This document shows positions 25,761-34,412 of a DNA stretch of 64,000 nucleotides, one piece after another. The notes under the pieces are model-generated. The model was not told the origin of the DNA, searched no databases, and saw nothing but the letters and a program-made list of their open reading frames with translations. A program made the translations under genes and the position numbers. Every line of letters starts with the position of its first letter. The first letter of the stretch is position 1. The DNA is taken from NCBI RefSeq assembly GCF_016836705.1, contig NZ_JAFCGY010000010.1, positions 62,001-126,000 of the forward strand. Direction: 5' to 3'. This DNA comes from Mesorhizobium caraganae. Its GTDB lineage: Bacteria; Pseudomonadota; Alphaproteobacteria; Rhizobiales; Rhizobiaceae.

Positions 25761-25938
25761 GAGGTGGCTGTCTCCAGTGGCAAAAGAGCAAGATAGATCA
25801 GTTTTGGAAGAAATTCCTCGGGCGGCGCGGATCTTGCTCTGGGCATGTAGGGATTTGCTGGCCAACGGCAATGCCGCGGTTTTGGGGCGAATGCATGTCG
25901 CGCTGCCGCTTTGCGGCAACGGCATGCTCAGCCCCAAA

Positions 25939-26733
25939 TCAATCGCTGAACAGCGATGCCAGTCCGTTGTTGATCATCTCGGTCCGTTCCGACGGGCCGT
26001 CGCCTGTCGTGGCATGCAGCATCAAAGGCGGGCGGATCGACAATTTGCCGCGCGCGCCGAGCGCTGCCCTGACGATAATGCGGATCGCGGCTGCTTCCGG
26101 CCGCGGATGGACGGCCAGCATCTCGGCGTCGCCGAAGCGGCCCGACATCGCATCGAGGAGGTCGCCGAGCTGTTCGGGCCGCGCAATGACGGCCAGGCCG
26201 CCGCGCGGCCTGACCACCGCGGCCGCACTTCTGATCCAGTTCTCGAACAGCCCGTCTTCCATCACATGCGCCTGCCGGCGCAGCGGATCGGGCGTGGCGC
26301 GGTCTTGCGCCCCGTTGAAAGGCGGGTTCATGATGACGAAGTCGAAGGAATTGTCGGCAAGGCCGGCCTGCGTGCGCGCCCGGCCCGACAGCGTGACATC
26401 GGCTGTCAACACCGAGGCGCGGTTGCCGAGATGTGCATTGCCGGGATGGGCGAGTGTCGTCGCGGCGAACCCCGCCATCTCGGTCGAGCGTTCGACAAGC
26501 ACGACCTCAGCCGCTGGGCAGCGAGACAGCACGGCCAGGCCCGCGGCGCCCGCGCCGGCGCCGAAATCGGCAAGCCGCCCGGCAAAGGCGGACGGCACCG
26601 CCGCCGCCAGCATCATGGCGTCCATGCCGGCGCGATGGCCGGTCGTGGGCTGCACCAGCCAGAAGCGGCCGCGATGGAAGGCATCGACCGTGTGGGCCGG
26701 CGTGTCACCGGCGAGGGCGCTCGCTTCAGCCAT
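25939..26733 (-). CDS. TrmN6-like tRNA (adenine) methyltransferase
   Basis: A 264-residue SAM-dependent methyltransferase. 'LADFGAGAGAAGLAVLSRCP' is the SAM loop and 'DFVIMNPPFNGAQD' is the NPPF catalytic motif of N6-adenine methyltransferases of the TrmN6/YfiC group that modify tRNA-Val position 37. The start ATG 26733 shares a base with the stop of the upstream DUF2007 gene (TAATG), a coupled arrangement. Other targets such as protein glutamine cannot be fully excluded. Confidence 0.88.
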   Translation of the reverse strand: MAEASALAGDTPAHTVDAFHRGRFWLVQPTTGHRAGMDAMMLAAAVPSAFAGRLADFGAGAGAAGLAVLSRCPAAEVVLVERSTEMAGFAATTLAHPGNAHLGNRASVLTADVTLSGRARTQAGLADNSFDFVIMNPPFNGAQDRATPDPLRRQAHVMEDGLFENWIRSAAAVVRPRGGLAVIARPEQLGDLLDAMSGRFGDAEMLAVHPRPEAAAIRIIVRAALGARGKLSIRPPLMLHATTGDGPSERTEMINNGLASLFSD

Positions 26734-26957
26734 TATTTCTGGCGGATTTCGTTCTCGATGCCGGCGTCTTTCAGGATACGCCGCGCCTGATCGGCCTGGT
26801 CGGCGTCGACCATGACGCGCTTCTGCAAAAGACCGATCGACCCTTCGAGAATGCTCATATTCTGATCGGCGACGAAGCAGGCAATCCCGGCATCGCGCAT
26901 CAGCGATTCGACAAAGGAGATGATCACGGCATCGTTGGTGCGGACGAGTTCTATCAT
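26733..26957 (-). CDS. DUF2007 domain protein
   Basis: A 74-residue protein matching DUF2007: 'MIELVRTNDAVIISFVESLM', 'AGIACFVADQNMSILEGSIG' and 'LQKRVMVDADQADQARRIL'. These small putative signal-transducing proteins resemble a single ACT-like alpha/beta domain. It overlaps the methyltransferase gene by one base and is divergent from ispB. Function is unknown. Confidence 0.87.
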   Translation of the reverse strand: MIELVRTNDAVIISFVESLMRDAGIACFVADQNMSILEGSIGLLQKRVMVDADQADQARRILKDAGIENEIRQK

Positions 26958-27156
26958 CGGACGAAGTTCGCAGGTTGCATCGTTGATGTAAACGCTGGAG
27001 CATGGTGCCGAAAAGTATGAAGCGGCTCTAGGGGTTGACACGTCGTCACCGCAGCCGCGCCAATTCGCCTCTTGCCGTGCCGGTATGTGCCGCCCTAGAG
27101 TCCGGGGTGGGACCAGGGTGCCGTCGCACACGTGATCAAGACGGGAGTGTTTGTTG

Positions 27157-28173
27157 GTGGGTGTCGTTCTCAACATCGAAAACGGGAAGCGGGAACCCGC
27201 TTCCATCAAGGATCTCATCGAGCTGACATCAGCCGATATGGGCCGCGTCAACGAATTGATCCTGTCCAAGGCCGGCTCCGACGTCGAGATGATTCCGGAG
27301 GTCGCCAACCATCTGATCTCGTCGGGTGGCAAAAGGCTGCGCCCCATGCTCACGCTCGCCGCCGCCCAGATGTTCGGCTATTCCGGCGAGGGCCACGTCA
27401 AGCTCGCCACCTCGGTCGAGTTCATGCACACCGCCACGCTGCTCCATGACGATGTCGTCGACGAGAGCGGCATGCGCCGCGGCAAGAAGACCGCCCGCAT
27501 GATCTGGGGCAACCAGGCCAGCGTGCTGGTCGGCGATTTCCTGCTCGGCCAGGCTTTCCGCATGATGGTCGATGTCGGCTCGCTCGAAGCGCTCGACATC
27601 CTGTCCAGCGCCGCCTCCATCATCGCCGAGGGCGAGGTGATGCAGCTGGCCGCCGCCAAGAACCTCGACACCACCGAGGACGAGCATTTCGCCGTCATCA
27701 AAGCCAAGACCGCCGCACTGTTCTCGGCCGCCGCCGAGGTTGGCCCAGTCATCGCGCTGGCGACGCGCAACGATCGCGCCGCACTACGCTCCTACGGCAT
27801 GAATCTCGGCCTTGCCTTCCAGCTCATCGACGATGCGCTGGATTATGGCGGCTCCAGCCTGGAGCTGGGCAAGAATGTCGGCGACGATTTCCGCGAGGGC
27901 AAGGTGACGCTGCCGGTGATCCTCGCCTACCGGCGTGGCACCAAGGCCGAACGTACCTTCTGGAAGCGCGCCATCGAGGACAATGTCACCGACGATGCCG
28001 GGCTGGAAAAGGCGATCGGCCTGATGACCCGCCATGGCGCGATTGCCGACACGATCGGGCGAGCCCGCCATTTCGGCGAGATCGCCCGCGACGCGCTGGC
28101 GCCGCTGGAAGCGACGCCGCAGAAATCGGCGCTGATCGACGTCATCGACTTCTGCATCAGCCGGGTGAACTGA
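27157..28173 (+). CDS. ispB: Polyprenyl (octaprenyl-type) diphosphate synthase
   Basis: A 338-residue trans-polyprenyl synthase. The first aspartate-rich motif is 'LLHDDVVDESGMRRGK' and the second is 'QLIDDALDYGGSSLELGKN'; 'GGKRLRPMLTLAAAQMFGY' is the substrate-binding block. It makes the side chain for ubiquinone, which the UbiA at 41956 attaches. The start is uncertain between TTG 27151, TTG 27154 and GTG 27157; I prefer GTG because GGGAG lies 9 nt before it. Chain length (C40 or C50) cannot be told from sequence alone. Confidence 0.93.
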   Translation: MGVVLNIENGKREPASIKDLIELTSADMGRVNELILSKAGSDVEMIPEVANHLISSGGKRLRPMLTLAAAQMFGYSGEGHVKLATSVEFMHTATLLHDDVVDESGMRRGKKTARMIWGNQASVLVGDFLLGQAFRMMVDVGSLEALDILSSAASIIAEGEVMQLAAAKNLDTTEDEHFAVIKAKTAALFSAAAEVGPVIALATRNDRAALRSYGMNLGLAFQLIDDALDYGGSSLELGKNVGDDFREGKVTLPVILAYRRGTKAERTFWKRAIEDNVTDDAGLEKAIGLMTRHGAIADTIGRARHFGEIARDALAPLEATPQKSALIDVIDFCISRVN

Positions 28174-28248
28174 CCGGCGCCTGGCGCGCCGAGCGATTTT
28201 GCCGCGAAATCGCACAGCGGCCGGCTCGACAAAGCGGCACGCCGCAAA

Positions 28249-28258
28249 TTATCTATAA
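28249..28258. promoter_or_regulatory. BioR box upstream of bioR
   Basis: TTATCTATAA is an exact match to the known BioR recognition sequence (TTATMKATAA type) of alphaproteobacteria. It ends 3 bp before the bioR start, implying autorepression. Confidence 0.85.
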
Positions 28259-28261
28259 AAC

Positions 28262-28930
28262 ATGGCAAAGACCGCAGACGACACCATAGCCGTGCGCATC
28301 AGCAAGGTGCTGGCCGACCGCATCATATCGGGCGCGATCGAGCCGGGGGCGCGGCTGCGGCAGGATCACATCGCCGAGGAATTCCAGACCAGCCATGTCC
28401 CGGTGCGCGAGGCCTTCCGGCGTCTGGAGGCGCAGGGGCTGGCAATCGGCGAGCCCAGGCGAGGCGTGCGCGTCGCTGCTTTCGACCTCGGCGAGGTCAG
28501 GGAAGTCGCCGAAATGCGGGCGGCGCTCGAAGTTCTGGCGCTGCGCAACGCCGCGCCGCACCTGACGGCGGCCATTCTCAACCTTGCCGAAGAAGCCACA
28601 AAGGCCGGCGACAAATCCCGCGATGTCCGCTCCTGGGAGGAGGCCAACCGCACTTTCCACCGGCTGATCCTGGCGCCCTGCGGCATGCCGCGGCTCATCG
28701 CCACCATCGACGATTTGCATGCGGCAAGCGCGCGCTTCCTGTTCGCCGCCTGGCGCTCGGAATGGGAAATCCGCACCGACCAGGATCACCGCGCAATTCT
28801 CAACGCCCTCAGGCAAGGCAACATCGAATCGGCCGCTGCCACCCTTGGCCGGCACGTGCAGTGGATCGGCCAGAAGCCGGTCAAGACCGCCTCCGGCAAG
28901 ATGCGCGAAGCCTTCGCCATCGTCGGCTAG
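28262..28930 (+). CDS. bioR: BioR, GntR-family biotin regulator
   Basis: A 222-residue GntR/FadR-type regulator: winged-helix domain at residues about 8-75 ('ADRIISGAIEPGARLRQDHI', 'TSHVPVREAFRRLEAQGLA') and a C-terminal FCD-type domain. Two facts identify it as BioR: exact TTATCTATAA boxes precede both this gene and bioY, and bioY is the next gene. BioR represses biotin transport/synthesis genes in alphaproteobacteria that lack a DNA-binding BirA. ATG 28262 is only 3 bp after its own box. Confidence 0.9.
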   Translation: MAKTADDTIAVRISKVLADRIISGAIEPGARLRQDHIAEEFQTSHVPVREAFRRLEAQGLAIGEPRRGVRVAAFDLGEVREVAEMRAALEVLALRNAAPHLTAAILNLAEEATKAGDKSRDVRSWEEANRTFHRLILAPCGMPRLIATIDDLHAASARFLFAAWRSEWEIRTDQDHRAILNALRQGNIESAAATLGRHVQWIGQKPVKTASGKMREAFAIVG

Positions 28931-29028
28931 CCGCGCGGGACGCGGATCTACGATCAACGCTATTTCGGATGGGCTCCCAGCCTTTTTCAGGGCGAGGGGT
29001 TGCCATCCCCGTGCAAATATGGATTCGA

Positions 29029-29058
29029 TAATAGATCGAACAACAAAATTATCTATAA
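29029..29058. promoter_or_regulatory. BioR box (and degenerate half-copy) upstream of bioY
   Basis: A perfect TTATCTATAA is at 29049-29058, 25 bp before bioY. A second, degenerate site TAATAGATCG (29029-29038; 7 of 10 match to the reverse form) lies 20 bp upstream, so BioR may bind a tandem pair here. Confidence 0.8.
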
Positions 29059-29083
29059 TTTGAAACCAGCCAGGGAAGCCGCC

Positions 29084-29683
29084 ATGACCGACATCGCTTT
29101 TTCGCCCGCCAAGCCCTCCTTCAGCCCGTTGCGCCTGCAGACCCGCTCGCTTGGCTGGCAGGTCGGAGCCGTCGTCCTCGGCACGCTGTTTCTGGCGCTG
29201 TCGTCCTACATCGAAGTGCCGATGGTCCCGGTCCCGGTAACCATGCAGACTTTCGCCGTGACGCTGATCGGCGCGCTCTATGGCTGGCGGCTTGGCGCCA
29301 TTACCATTGCGGCCTGGCTCGTCGAGGGCGCCGTAGGCCTTCCGGTTCTGGCCGGAGGGGCTGCGGGTGCGTCGCATTTCGTCGGACCAACGGGCGGTTA
29401 TCTCTTCGCCTTCCCGCTTGTCGGCGCGCTCGTCGGCTGGCTGGCCGAGCGTGGCTGGAATGGCAGCCGCGTGCTGCTCGCCTTCGCCGCCATGGTCCTC
29501 GGCAACCTCGCCTGTCTGGTTCTCGGCACCGCCTGGCTCGCCGTCATGATCGGCCTCGAACAGGCCATCACCTTCGGTTTCCTGCCGTTCCTCGTCGGCG
29601 GTCTGCTGAAGTCGGCGCTCGGCGCCGCGACACTCAAGCTCTTCTCCGGCAATAAGACCGAACCGGCTGGGAAGGCATCATAA
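29084..29683 (+). CDS. bioY: Biotin transporter BioY
   Basis: A 199-residue membrane protein with six hydrophobic segments. 'SSYIEVPMVPVPVTMQTFAV' is the BioY signature region, and 'GAAGASHFVGPTGGYLFAF' the conserved G-x-GGY block. BioY is the biotin-specific S-component; without BioM/N nearby it may act alone or with a shared energising unit. BioR boxes lie in its promoter and bioR is upstream on the same strand. Confidence 0.96.
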   Translation: MTDIAFSPAKPSFSPLRLQTRSLGWQVGAVVLGTLFLALSSYIEVPMVPVPVTMQTFAVTLIGALYGWRLGAITIAAWLVEGAVGLPVLAGGAAGASHFVGPTGGYLFAFPLVGALVGWLAERGWNGSRVLLAFAAMVLGNLACLVLGTAWLAVMIGLEQAITFGFLPFLVGGLLKSALGAATLKLFSGNKTEPAGKAS

Positions 29684-29689
29684 GGACCG

Positions 29690-30106
29690 ATGACCGTCAG
29701 ACTGCGCTCCCATCATCTGCTTTGCCTGCTGACCTATGTCGGCAAAGGGTACAGCGCAGCTTTCATCGCCAACTATGACGCGATCGCGAAACGTCTTGGC
29801 CGGGGCGAGGATGTTCTGATCGTCTCCGGCCCAGACGACATCTGCCAGCCGATGCTCGGCGAGGCCGAATCCCACTGTTCGGGGGAAAGCGCCGCCGGCC
29901 GGGACGAGTTGGCGGCACGCGACGTCGGTAAACTGCTGGCCCGGCCGATCCAGGCCGGCGCCAGCTTCAGCCTCGACGCGGCAACGCTCGCCAGCCTGCG
30001 CGCCGCCTTTTCAACCGGCGTGACGCGTGAGGCCTGCCAGGGTTGCGAGTGGGCCGGCCTGTGCAGCACTGTCGCGGCAGGCGGATATCGCGATGTCAGG
30101 GTGTAG
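29690..30106 (+). CDS. DUF1284 protein
   Basis: A 138-residue DUF1284 member that starts with the diagnostic 'RLRSHHLLCLLTYVGKGYS'. Cysteines occur in the HHLLC motif, in 'DICQPM', 'ESHCSG' and the C-terminal 'ACQGCEWAGLCS' (C-x2-C-x5-C), suggesting metal or Fe-S binding. It follows bioY by 6 bp and is probably in the BioR-controlled transcript, which hints at a link to biotin or a related sulfur cofactor (inference from context). No function is established to my knowledge. Confidence 0.88.
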   Translation: MTVRLRSHHLLCLLTYVGKGYSAAFIANYDAIAKRLGRGEDVLIVSGPDDICQPMLGEAESHCSGESAAGRDELAARDVGKLLARPIQAGASFSLDAATLASLRAAFSTGVTREACQGCEWAGLCSTVAAGGYRDVRV

Positions 30107-30166
30107 CTCCCAACCCTGATCTGCTATTATCCCGAACCGACAGTGTGTGCGTTGCCATGGTTTGTT

Positions 30167-30183
30167 AATCGGGTGACCCGATT
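30167..30183. promoter_or_regulatory. Palindrome upstream of the TPR gene
   Basis: AATCGGGTGACCCGATT is an 8+1+8 perfect palindrome, 114 bp before the TPR gene and 60 bp after DUF1284. It could be an operator or the stem of a transcript end; the single-base centre favours a protein-binding site. Confidence 0.4.
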
Positions 30184-30297
30184 GTGAATTCGGCCCGGAT
30201 TGAAGCCTGACCCCAAAAAGGCCATGCTTTGTCCGGAAACATCGAGTCTATGGCGGTCCCGCCTGTTTGCGGGTCGCGTCTGGCTGAAAGGGATACG

Positions 30298-32076
30298 ATG
30301 CGGCAAGGACGTGCGCGCTGGCTCGCGGGGCTGGCAATTGTGGCAGGGATGGCGATTTCTCCGCTGCCCGCCTACGCCAAGGAATCGACCGACCCGGTCA
30401 AGATCACATCCTTCTCGGGCGCCTATCTCGCCGCCCGCATCGCCGAAGGCGACAACGACCTCGACAATGCCATCGCCTATTACAAGCAGGCGCTGGCTTT
30501 CAATCCCGGCGACACCTCGCTGCAGCAGAGCCTGATGCTGTCGCTGATCGCGCAGGGGCGCTTCGAGGAATCGCTTGTCTATGCCGACAAGCTCAAGGAA
30601 GTTCCCGATGTCGAGCGCTTCTCGCGGCTGGCGCTGGCGGTCGATTCCTTCCACAAGAAGGATTTCACCAAGGCGCAGTACTGGCTCAAGCTGTCGCTCG
30701 AATCCGATCTCGACCGGTTGATTTCCGGCGTCATGTCTGGCTGGGCACAAGAGGGCGCCGGCAATGCCACCGAGGCGATGGCCTCCATCGACAAGCTGCA
30801 GGGGCCTGACTGGTTCGGTCTGTTCAAGTCCTTCCACCGCGCGCTGATCGCCGATGCCTCAGGCATGTCGGACAAGGCCGATGCGCTCTATGACGCGACC
30901 CTGACCGACACCACGGCCGGCGGTGCTGCGCCCGAGACATGGATGCGCAACGCCCAGGCTTATGCGTCTTTCCTGGCCCGCAAGGGCGACAAGAACAAGG
31001 CGCTCTACGTGCTCGACAAGGCCGAGGCGTTCGCGCCCGGCAAGCTGGACATCCAGGCGCTTCGCGACAGGATCACCAAGGGCGACAAGATCGAGCCCTT
31101 CGTCTCCAGCCCGTCGGAAGGCGCCTCCGAAATCCTGCTTGACCTCGCCATCGCGCTCAATCGCGGCGGCGGCGAGCCCTTCGTGCGCCTCTATCTGCAA
31201 TATGCGCTGGCGCTGAAGCCCGACAGCGACGCCGCTTTGGTACAGCTTGCCGCCGTTGCGGAGCAGCTGAAGGACGGCGAAGGCGCCATTGCGCTCTATC
31301 GCCGTATTCCGGCCTCCTCGCCGCTGAAGGAGCTTTCCGACTTGCAGCTCGGCCTCAACCTTGCCGATCTTAACCGTCACGATGAGGCGATCGCCCATCT
31401 GAAGGCCTTCGTCGACGCCCACCCCGACGACATGCGCGCCTATCTGGCGCTGGGCGGGGTCTATGCCTCGAAGGAGGATTTCCGCTCCGCCGCCACCCTC
31501 TACGATAAGGCGGTCGCGGTGCTGAAGACGCCGACCAATGCCAACTGGAACATCTATTACCAGCGCGGCATCGCCTATGAGCGGCTGAAGGAATGGCCGA
31601 AGGCCGAACCGAATTTCCGCAAGGCGCTGGAACTGTTCCCCGACCAGCCGCAGGTGTTGAACTATCTCGGCTATTCCTGGGTCGACATGAACATGAACCT
31701 CAAGGAAGGCCTGGCGATGATCCAGAAGGCCGTCGACCTCAGGCCAAGCGATGGCTACATCGTCGATTCGCTGGGCTGGGCCTATTTCCGCATGGGCCGG
31801 TTCGACGACGCCGTGCGCGAAATGGAGCGCGCCGTGTCGCTGAAGCCGGAAGATCCGGTGCTCAACGACCATCTCGGCGATGCCTACTGGCGCGTCGGCC
31901 GCAAGCTCGAAGCCACCTTCCAGTGGAACCAGGCGCGTGACTTGAAGCCCGATCCCGATGTGCTTGCCACCTTGCAGCAGAAACTGATGAAGGGGCTGCC
32001 GCCGATCGAATCCAACACCGCGCAGGAAACCCCGAAGGTCAAGCCGGTCGCACCGGCGCCTGCGCCGAAGGGGTGA
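30298..32076 (+). CDS. Secreted/periplasmic TPR-repeat protein
   Basis: A 592-residue protein with a signal peptide (MRQGRARWLAGLAIVAGMAI to about residue 27, ending AYA) followed almost entirely by tetratricopeptide repeats, for example 'DNAIAYYKQALAFNPGDTSL', 'AEPNFRKALELFPDQPQVLN' and 'AVREMERAVSLKPEDPVLND'. The tail is Pro/Ala-rich. Such proteins scaffold envelope complexes; this one resembles the large alphaproteobacterial TPR proteins with a recurring 'LNYLGYSWVDMN' block. The start is ATG 30298 (AGGG site 6 nt upstream); the signal peptide supports it. A strong terminator follows. Confidence 0.9.
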   Translation: MRQGRARWLAGLAIVAGMAISPLPAYAKESTDPVKITSFSGAYLAARIAEGDNDLDNAIAYYKQALAFNPGDTSLQQSLMLSLIAQGRFEESLVYADKLKEVPDVERFSRLALAVDSFHKKDFTKAQYWLKLSLESDLDRLISGVMSGWAQEGAGNATEAMASIDKLQGPDWFGLFKSFHRALIADASGMSDKADALYDATLTDTTAGGAAPETWMRNAQAYASFLARKGDKNKALYVLDKAEAFAPGKLDIQALRDRITKGDKIEPFVSSPSEGASEILLDLAIALNRGGGEPFVRLYLQYALALKPDSDAALVQLAAVAEQLKDGEGAIALYRRIPASSPLKELSDLQLGLNLADLNRHDEAIAHLKAFVDAHPDDMRAYLALGGVYASKEDFRSAATLYDKAVAVLKTPTNANWNIYYQRGIAYERLKEWPKAEPNFRKALELFPDQPQVLNYLGYSWVDMNMNLKEGLAMIQKAVDLRPSDGYIVDSLGWAYFRMGRFDDAVREMERAVSLKPEDPVLNDHLGDAYWRVGRKLEATFQWNQARDLKPDPDVLATLQQKLMKGLPPIESNTAQETPKVKPVAPAPAPKG

Positions 32077-32096
32077 GGCAAGTCATACGTCTGATT

Positions 32097-32128
32097 AAAC
32101 GGGGCTCGCTAGGCCCCGTTTTTATTTT
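32097..32128. terminator. Intrinsic terminator between TPR and GNAT genes
   Basis: AACGGGGC (32098-32105), a 7-nt loop, GCCCCGTT (32113-32120), then TTTATTTT. It ends the TPR transcript; the minus-strand GNAT gene stops exactly at 32128, so the hairpin probably serves both strands. Confidence 0.9.
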
Positions 32129-32589
32129 CAGAACATTTTTCGATAGACGACAAACCCCGAAAGCTCCCCGATCTTGTCGTAAAGCTTCATCGCCGTGTGA
32201 TTGGTCTCGTGCGTCAGCCAGTAGACGCGGCCCGAGCCTGCGGCTTGCGCCCGCTCGTACACGCCTTCGATCAGCGCCCGGCCAACGCCTTTGCCGCGCG
32301 ACGCTTCGGTGGTGAAAAGGTCCTGCAGATAGCAGTTCGGCGAAATCGCCGTAGTGGTGCGGTGGTAGAGATAGTGCACAAGGCCGAGAAGCTTGCCTTC
32401 GCTCTCGGCCACCAGCGCATGCATTGGCTCATAGGCATCGAAGAAGCGCGACCAGGTCATTGCGGTGATGTCGCCGGGCAGGGCGGTTTCTCCCGAGCGG
32501 CCGTAAAAAGCGTTGTATCCGTCCCACAGCGGCAGCCATTGCTCGTAATCCTGCCGCGTGACGGGGCGCACGATGGACTGGCCTTGCAT
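32128..32589 (-). CDS. GNAT-family N-acetyltransferase
   Basis: A 153-residue single-domain GNAT. Acetyl-CoA site: 'DLFTTEASRGKGVGRALIEG' (the R-G-K-G-V-G form of the Q/R-x2-G-x-G/A loop), with 'WLTHETNHTAMKLYDKIGE' as the C-terminal motif (N..A..LY.K.G) common in acetylating enzymes of small amines or proteins. Substrate is unknown. It converges on the TPR gene and shares its terminator. Confidence 0.9.
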   Translation of the reverse strand: MQGQSIVRPVTRQDYEQWLPLWDGYNAFYGRSGETALPGDITAMTWSRFFDAYEPMHALVAESEGKLLGLVHYLYHRTTTAISPNCYLQDLFTTEASRGKGVGRALIEGVYERAQAAGSGRVYWLTHETNHTAMKLYDKIGELSGFVVYRKMF

Positions 32590-32781
32590 GGCTGAACCTT
32601 TGTCGGTGGAACTGAGCTCAGCAGACTGCCGTCGGCGCCGTCCGGCAATGGGCCAGCGAGAAGCAAAGCGTTCAACCTCTCGGGCAAGGCGGCGTAAGGC
32701 GCTGCCTTGACGCTTGCCGGCCCGGCAACTGGATCGGGCCGACGTTCGGTTGAATCGTCGACCTGATCCAGTTGCTTTTTA

Positions 32782-32826
32782 GAGCATGATCCCGAAAACC
32801 GGTTTCCACTTTTCGGGATCATGCTT
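32782..32826. repeat. Palindromic repeat, family C copy 2
   Basis: GAGCATGATCCCGAAAACCG and its complement-like partner (CTTTTCGGGATCATGCTT) form a hairpin. Same family as 9373-9420. It sits 40 bp upstream of glyQ, so it may overlap the glyQ promoter or 5' leader. Confidence 0.9.
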
Positions 32827-32865
32827 TAAGGGAATGTCTTCTTTTTCGCGCTTTGCGAGGCCGCC

Positions 32866-33801
32866 GTGACGTCAGACCATATGCATCCCAGCCGCTCGTT
32901 CCAGGGGCTGATCCTGACCCTGCACAATTACTGGGCCGCCTATGGTTGCGTCATCCTGCAGCCCTATGACATGGAGGTCGGCGCCGGCACCTTTCATCCG
33001 GCAACCACGTTGCGCGCGCTCGGACCCCGCGGCTGGAACGCCGCTTATGTCCAGCCCTCTCGCCGGCCGAAGGACGGCCGCTATGGTGAAAACCCCAACC
33101 GGCTGCAGCATTATTACCAGTATCAGGTGATCCTGAAGCCCAACCCGCCGAATCTGCAGGAGCTCTATCTCGGCTCGCTCGAGGCGATCGGCGTCGATCC
33201 GCTGCTGCACGACATCCGCTTCGTCGAGGACGACTGGGCAAGCCCGACGCTGGGTGCCTGGGGACTTGGCTGGGAGTGCTGGTGCGACGGCATGGAAGTA
33301 TCGCAATTCACCTATTTCCAGCAGGTCTGCGGCATCGAATGCGCGCCGGTGGCCGGAGAACTGACCTACGGCCTGGAGCGGCTGGCCATGTATGTGCAGG
33401 GCGTCGACAATGTCTACGACCTCAACTTCAACGGTCGCGAAGGTGCTGAAAAAGTCACCTACGGCGAGGTCTTCCTGCAGGCCGAACAGGAATATTCCAG
33501 GCACAATTTCGAATATGCCAACACCGCCATGCTGCTCCGGCATTTCGAGGACGCCGAAGCCGAATGCAAGGCGCTGCTGGCGGCCGGCGCTCCGGCCTCG
33601 AACGACAATCTGCCGATGCACCGCATGGTCTTCCCGGCCTACGACCAGTGCATCAAGGCAAGCCATGTCTTCAACCTGCTCGATGCGCGCGGCGTGATTT
33701 CGGTGACCGAGCGACAGAGTTACATCCTGCGCGTACGCAATCTGGCGAAAGCCTGCGGCGAGGCGTTTTTGCTGACTCAAGCCGGCGGACTGGCGGCCTA
33801 G
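32866..33801 (+). CDS. glyQ: Glycyl-tRNA synthetase alpha subunit
   Basis: A 311-residue class II synthetase subunit. Family blocks include 'SFQGLILTLHNYWAAYGCVI', 'ATTLRALGPRGWNAAYVQPS', 'YYQYQVILKPNPPNLQELYL' and 'YGLERLAMYVQGVDNVYDL'. It holds the catalytic site and joins the beta subunit in an alpha2beta2 enzyme. The start is GTG 32866 after GAGG; ATG 32881 is an in-frame alternative. The partner glyS lies 677 bp downstream, separated by repeats, not directly linked as usual. Confidence 0.97.
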   Translation: MTSDHMHPSRSFQGLILTLHNYWAAYGCVILQPYDMEVGAGTFHPATTLRALGPRGWNAAYVQPSRRPKDGRYGENPNRLQHYYQYQVILKPNPPNLQELYLGSLEAIGVDPLLHDIRFVEDDWASPTLGAWGLGWECWCDGMEVSQFTYFQQVCGIECAPVAGELTYGLERLAMYVQGVDNVYDLNFNGREGAEKVTYGEVFLQAEQEYSRHNFEYANTAMLLRHFEDAEAECKALLAAGAPASNDNLPMHRMVFPAYDQCIKASHVFNLLDARGVISVTERQSYILRVRNLAKACGEAFLLTQAGGLAA

Positions 33802-33974
33802 CTCAAGGCTGCGATTTGGATGGTGGCGGCGCTCGGCTTTGCGCCTTGAGCGCTTGCGCTATCGATCGTCCGCATGGCCTGCCGCACGCCCGGCATCGAG
33901 AAGGCGCCATGGGCCTGCGCGGCGAAACAGGCGCTGAGCGCGATGATCTGAAGAAGTCTCGATGCCGTTTTCAT
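33798..33974 (-). CDS. Possible small secreted protein (58 aa)
   Basis: A 58-residue ORF opposite the glyQ-glyS gap. It begins with a convincing signal peptide (MKTASRLLQIIALSACFAAQ, ending AHG) followed by about 35 residues (from 'AFSMPGVRQAMRTIDSASAQ'). Its stop codon overlaps the stop of glyQ (shared CTAG). No good ribosome site is visible before ATG 33974, so it could be chance; the signal peptide is the main support. No homologue is recognised. Confidence 0.4.
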   Translation of the reverse strand: MKTASRLLQIIALSACFAAQAHGAFSMPGVRQAMRTIDSASAQGAKPSAATIQIAALS

Positions 33975-34131
33975 GGTCGTTCAGCCAATAGGTCCCTGCC
34001 TGAGCGTTGGTCGCTTCAGCGCTGCATTTGGTTCATGGAAATCTTTGATCCAAGGACGGGCGGGGTCGGCACGTCCCGACAGGGTGCTGAGAATTTCTGG
34101 AAACAGCGACCAGCCGAGTTGCTGTGCGCCC

Positions 34132-34180
34132 CTACCTCCCCCTAGATGGGGGAGGTCGCCGCGAAGCGGCGGGTGGGGGT
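34132..34180. repeat. Palindromic repeat, family F left unit
   Basis: A hairpin CCTCCCCC-tagat-GGGGGAGG followed by the second palindrome CGCCGCGAAGCGGCG and GGTGGGGGT. Its reverse complement form lies at 34413-34470, so the two units flank the DUF559 remnant as an inverted pair. Confidence 0.85.
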
Positions 34181-34185
34181 GATAG

Positions 34186-34410
34186 CTGATCGTCGAGGTA
34201 GATGGTTTCCACCACGGTTTTGATGATCAACAGAGTCATGACGAAGCGAGAACCAGATGGTTTGAAAGCCAGGGCTACAGAGTCATCCGCTTCTGGAACC
34301 ATGAAATCAAAAACGAACTGGATTCCGTACTCGATACAATCTATGCGGCGGTGGAAGAACGGAAATCACACCTGCGTTTGCGCGATGGTGCCGAAGGTAT
34401 CGGCGGCTGA
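34186..34410 (+). pseudogene. DUF559 (Vsr-like endonuclease domain) C-terminal remnant
   Basis: Frame 34186-34410 has 74 codons encoding 'LIVEVDGFHHGFDDQQSHDE', then 'RTRWFESQGYRVIRFWNHEI' and a tail with 'ELDSVLDTIYAAVEERK'. This is the C-terminal half of DUF559 proteins, a restriction/very-short-patch-like endonuclease fold; 'E-V-D-G' is part of the active site and 'GYRVIRFWN' the family signature. The preceding in-frame codon is TAG and no start codon is present; the N-terminal half is replaced by repeat F. It is a broken gene left between two inverted repeats in the glyQ-glyS gap. Confidence 0.85.
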
Positions 34411-34412
34411 GA

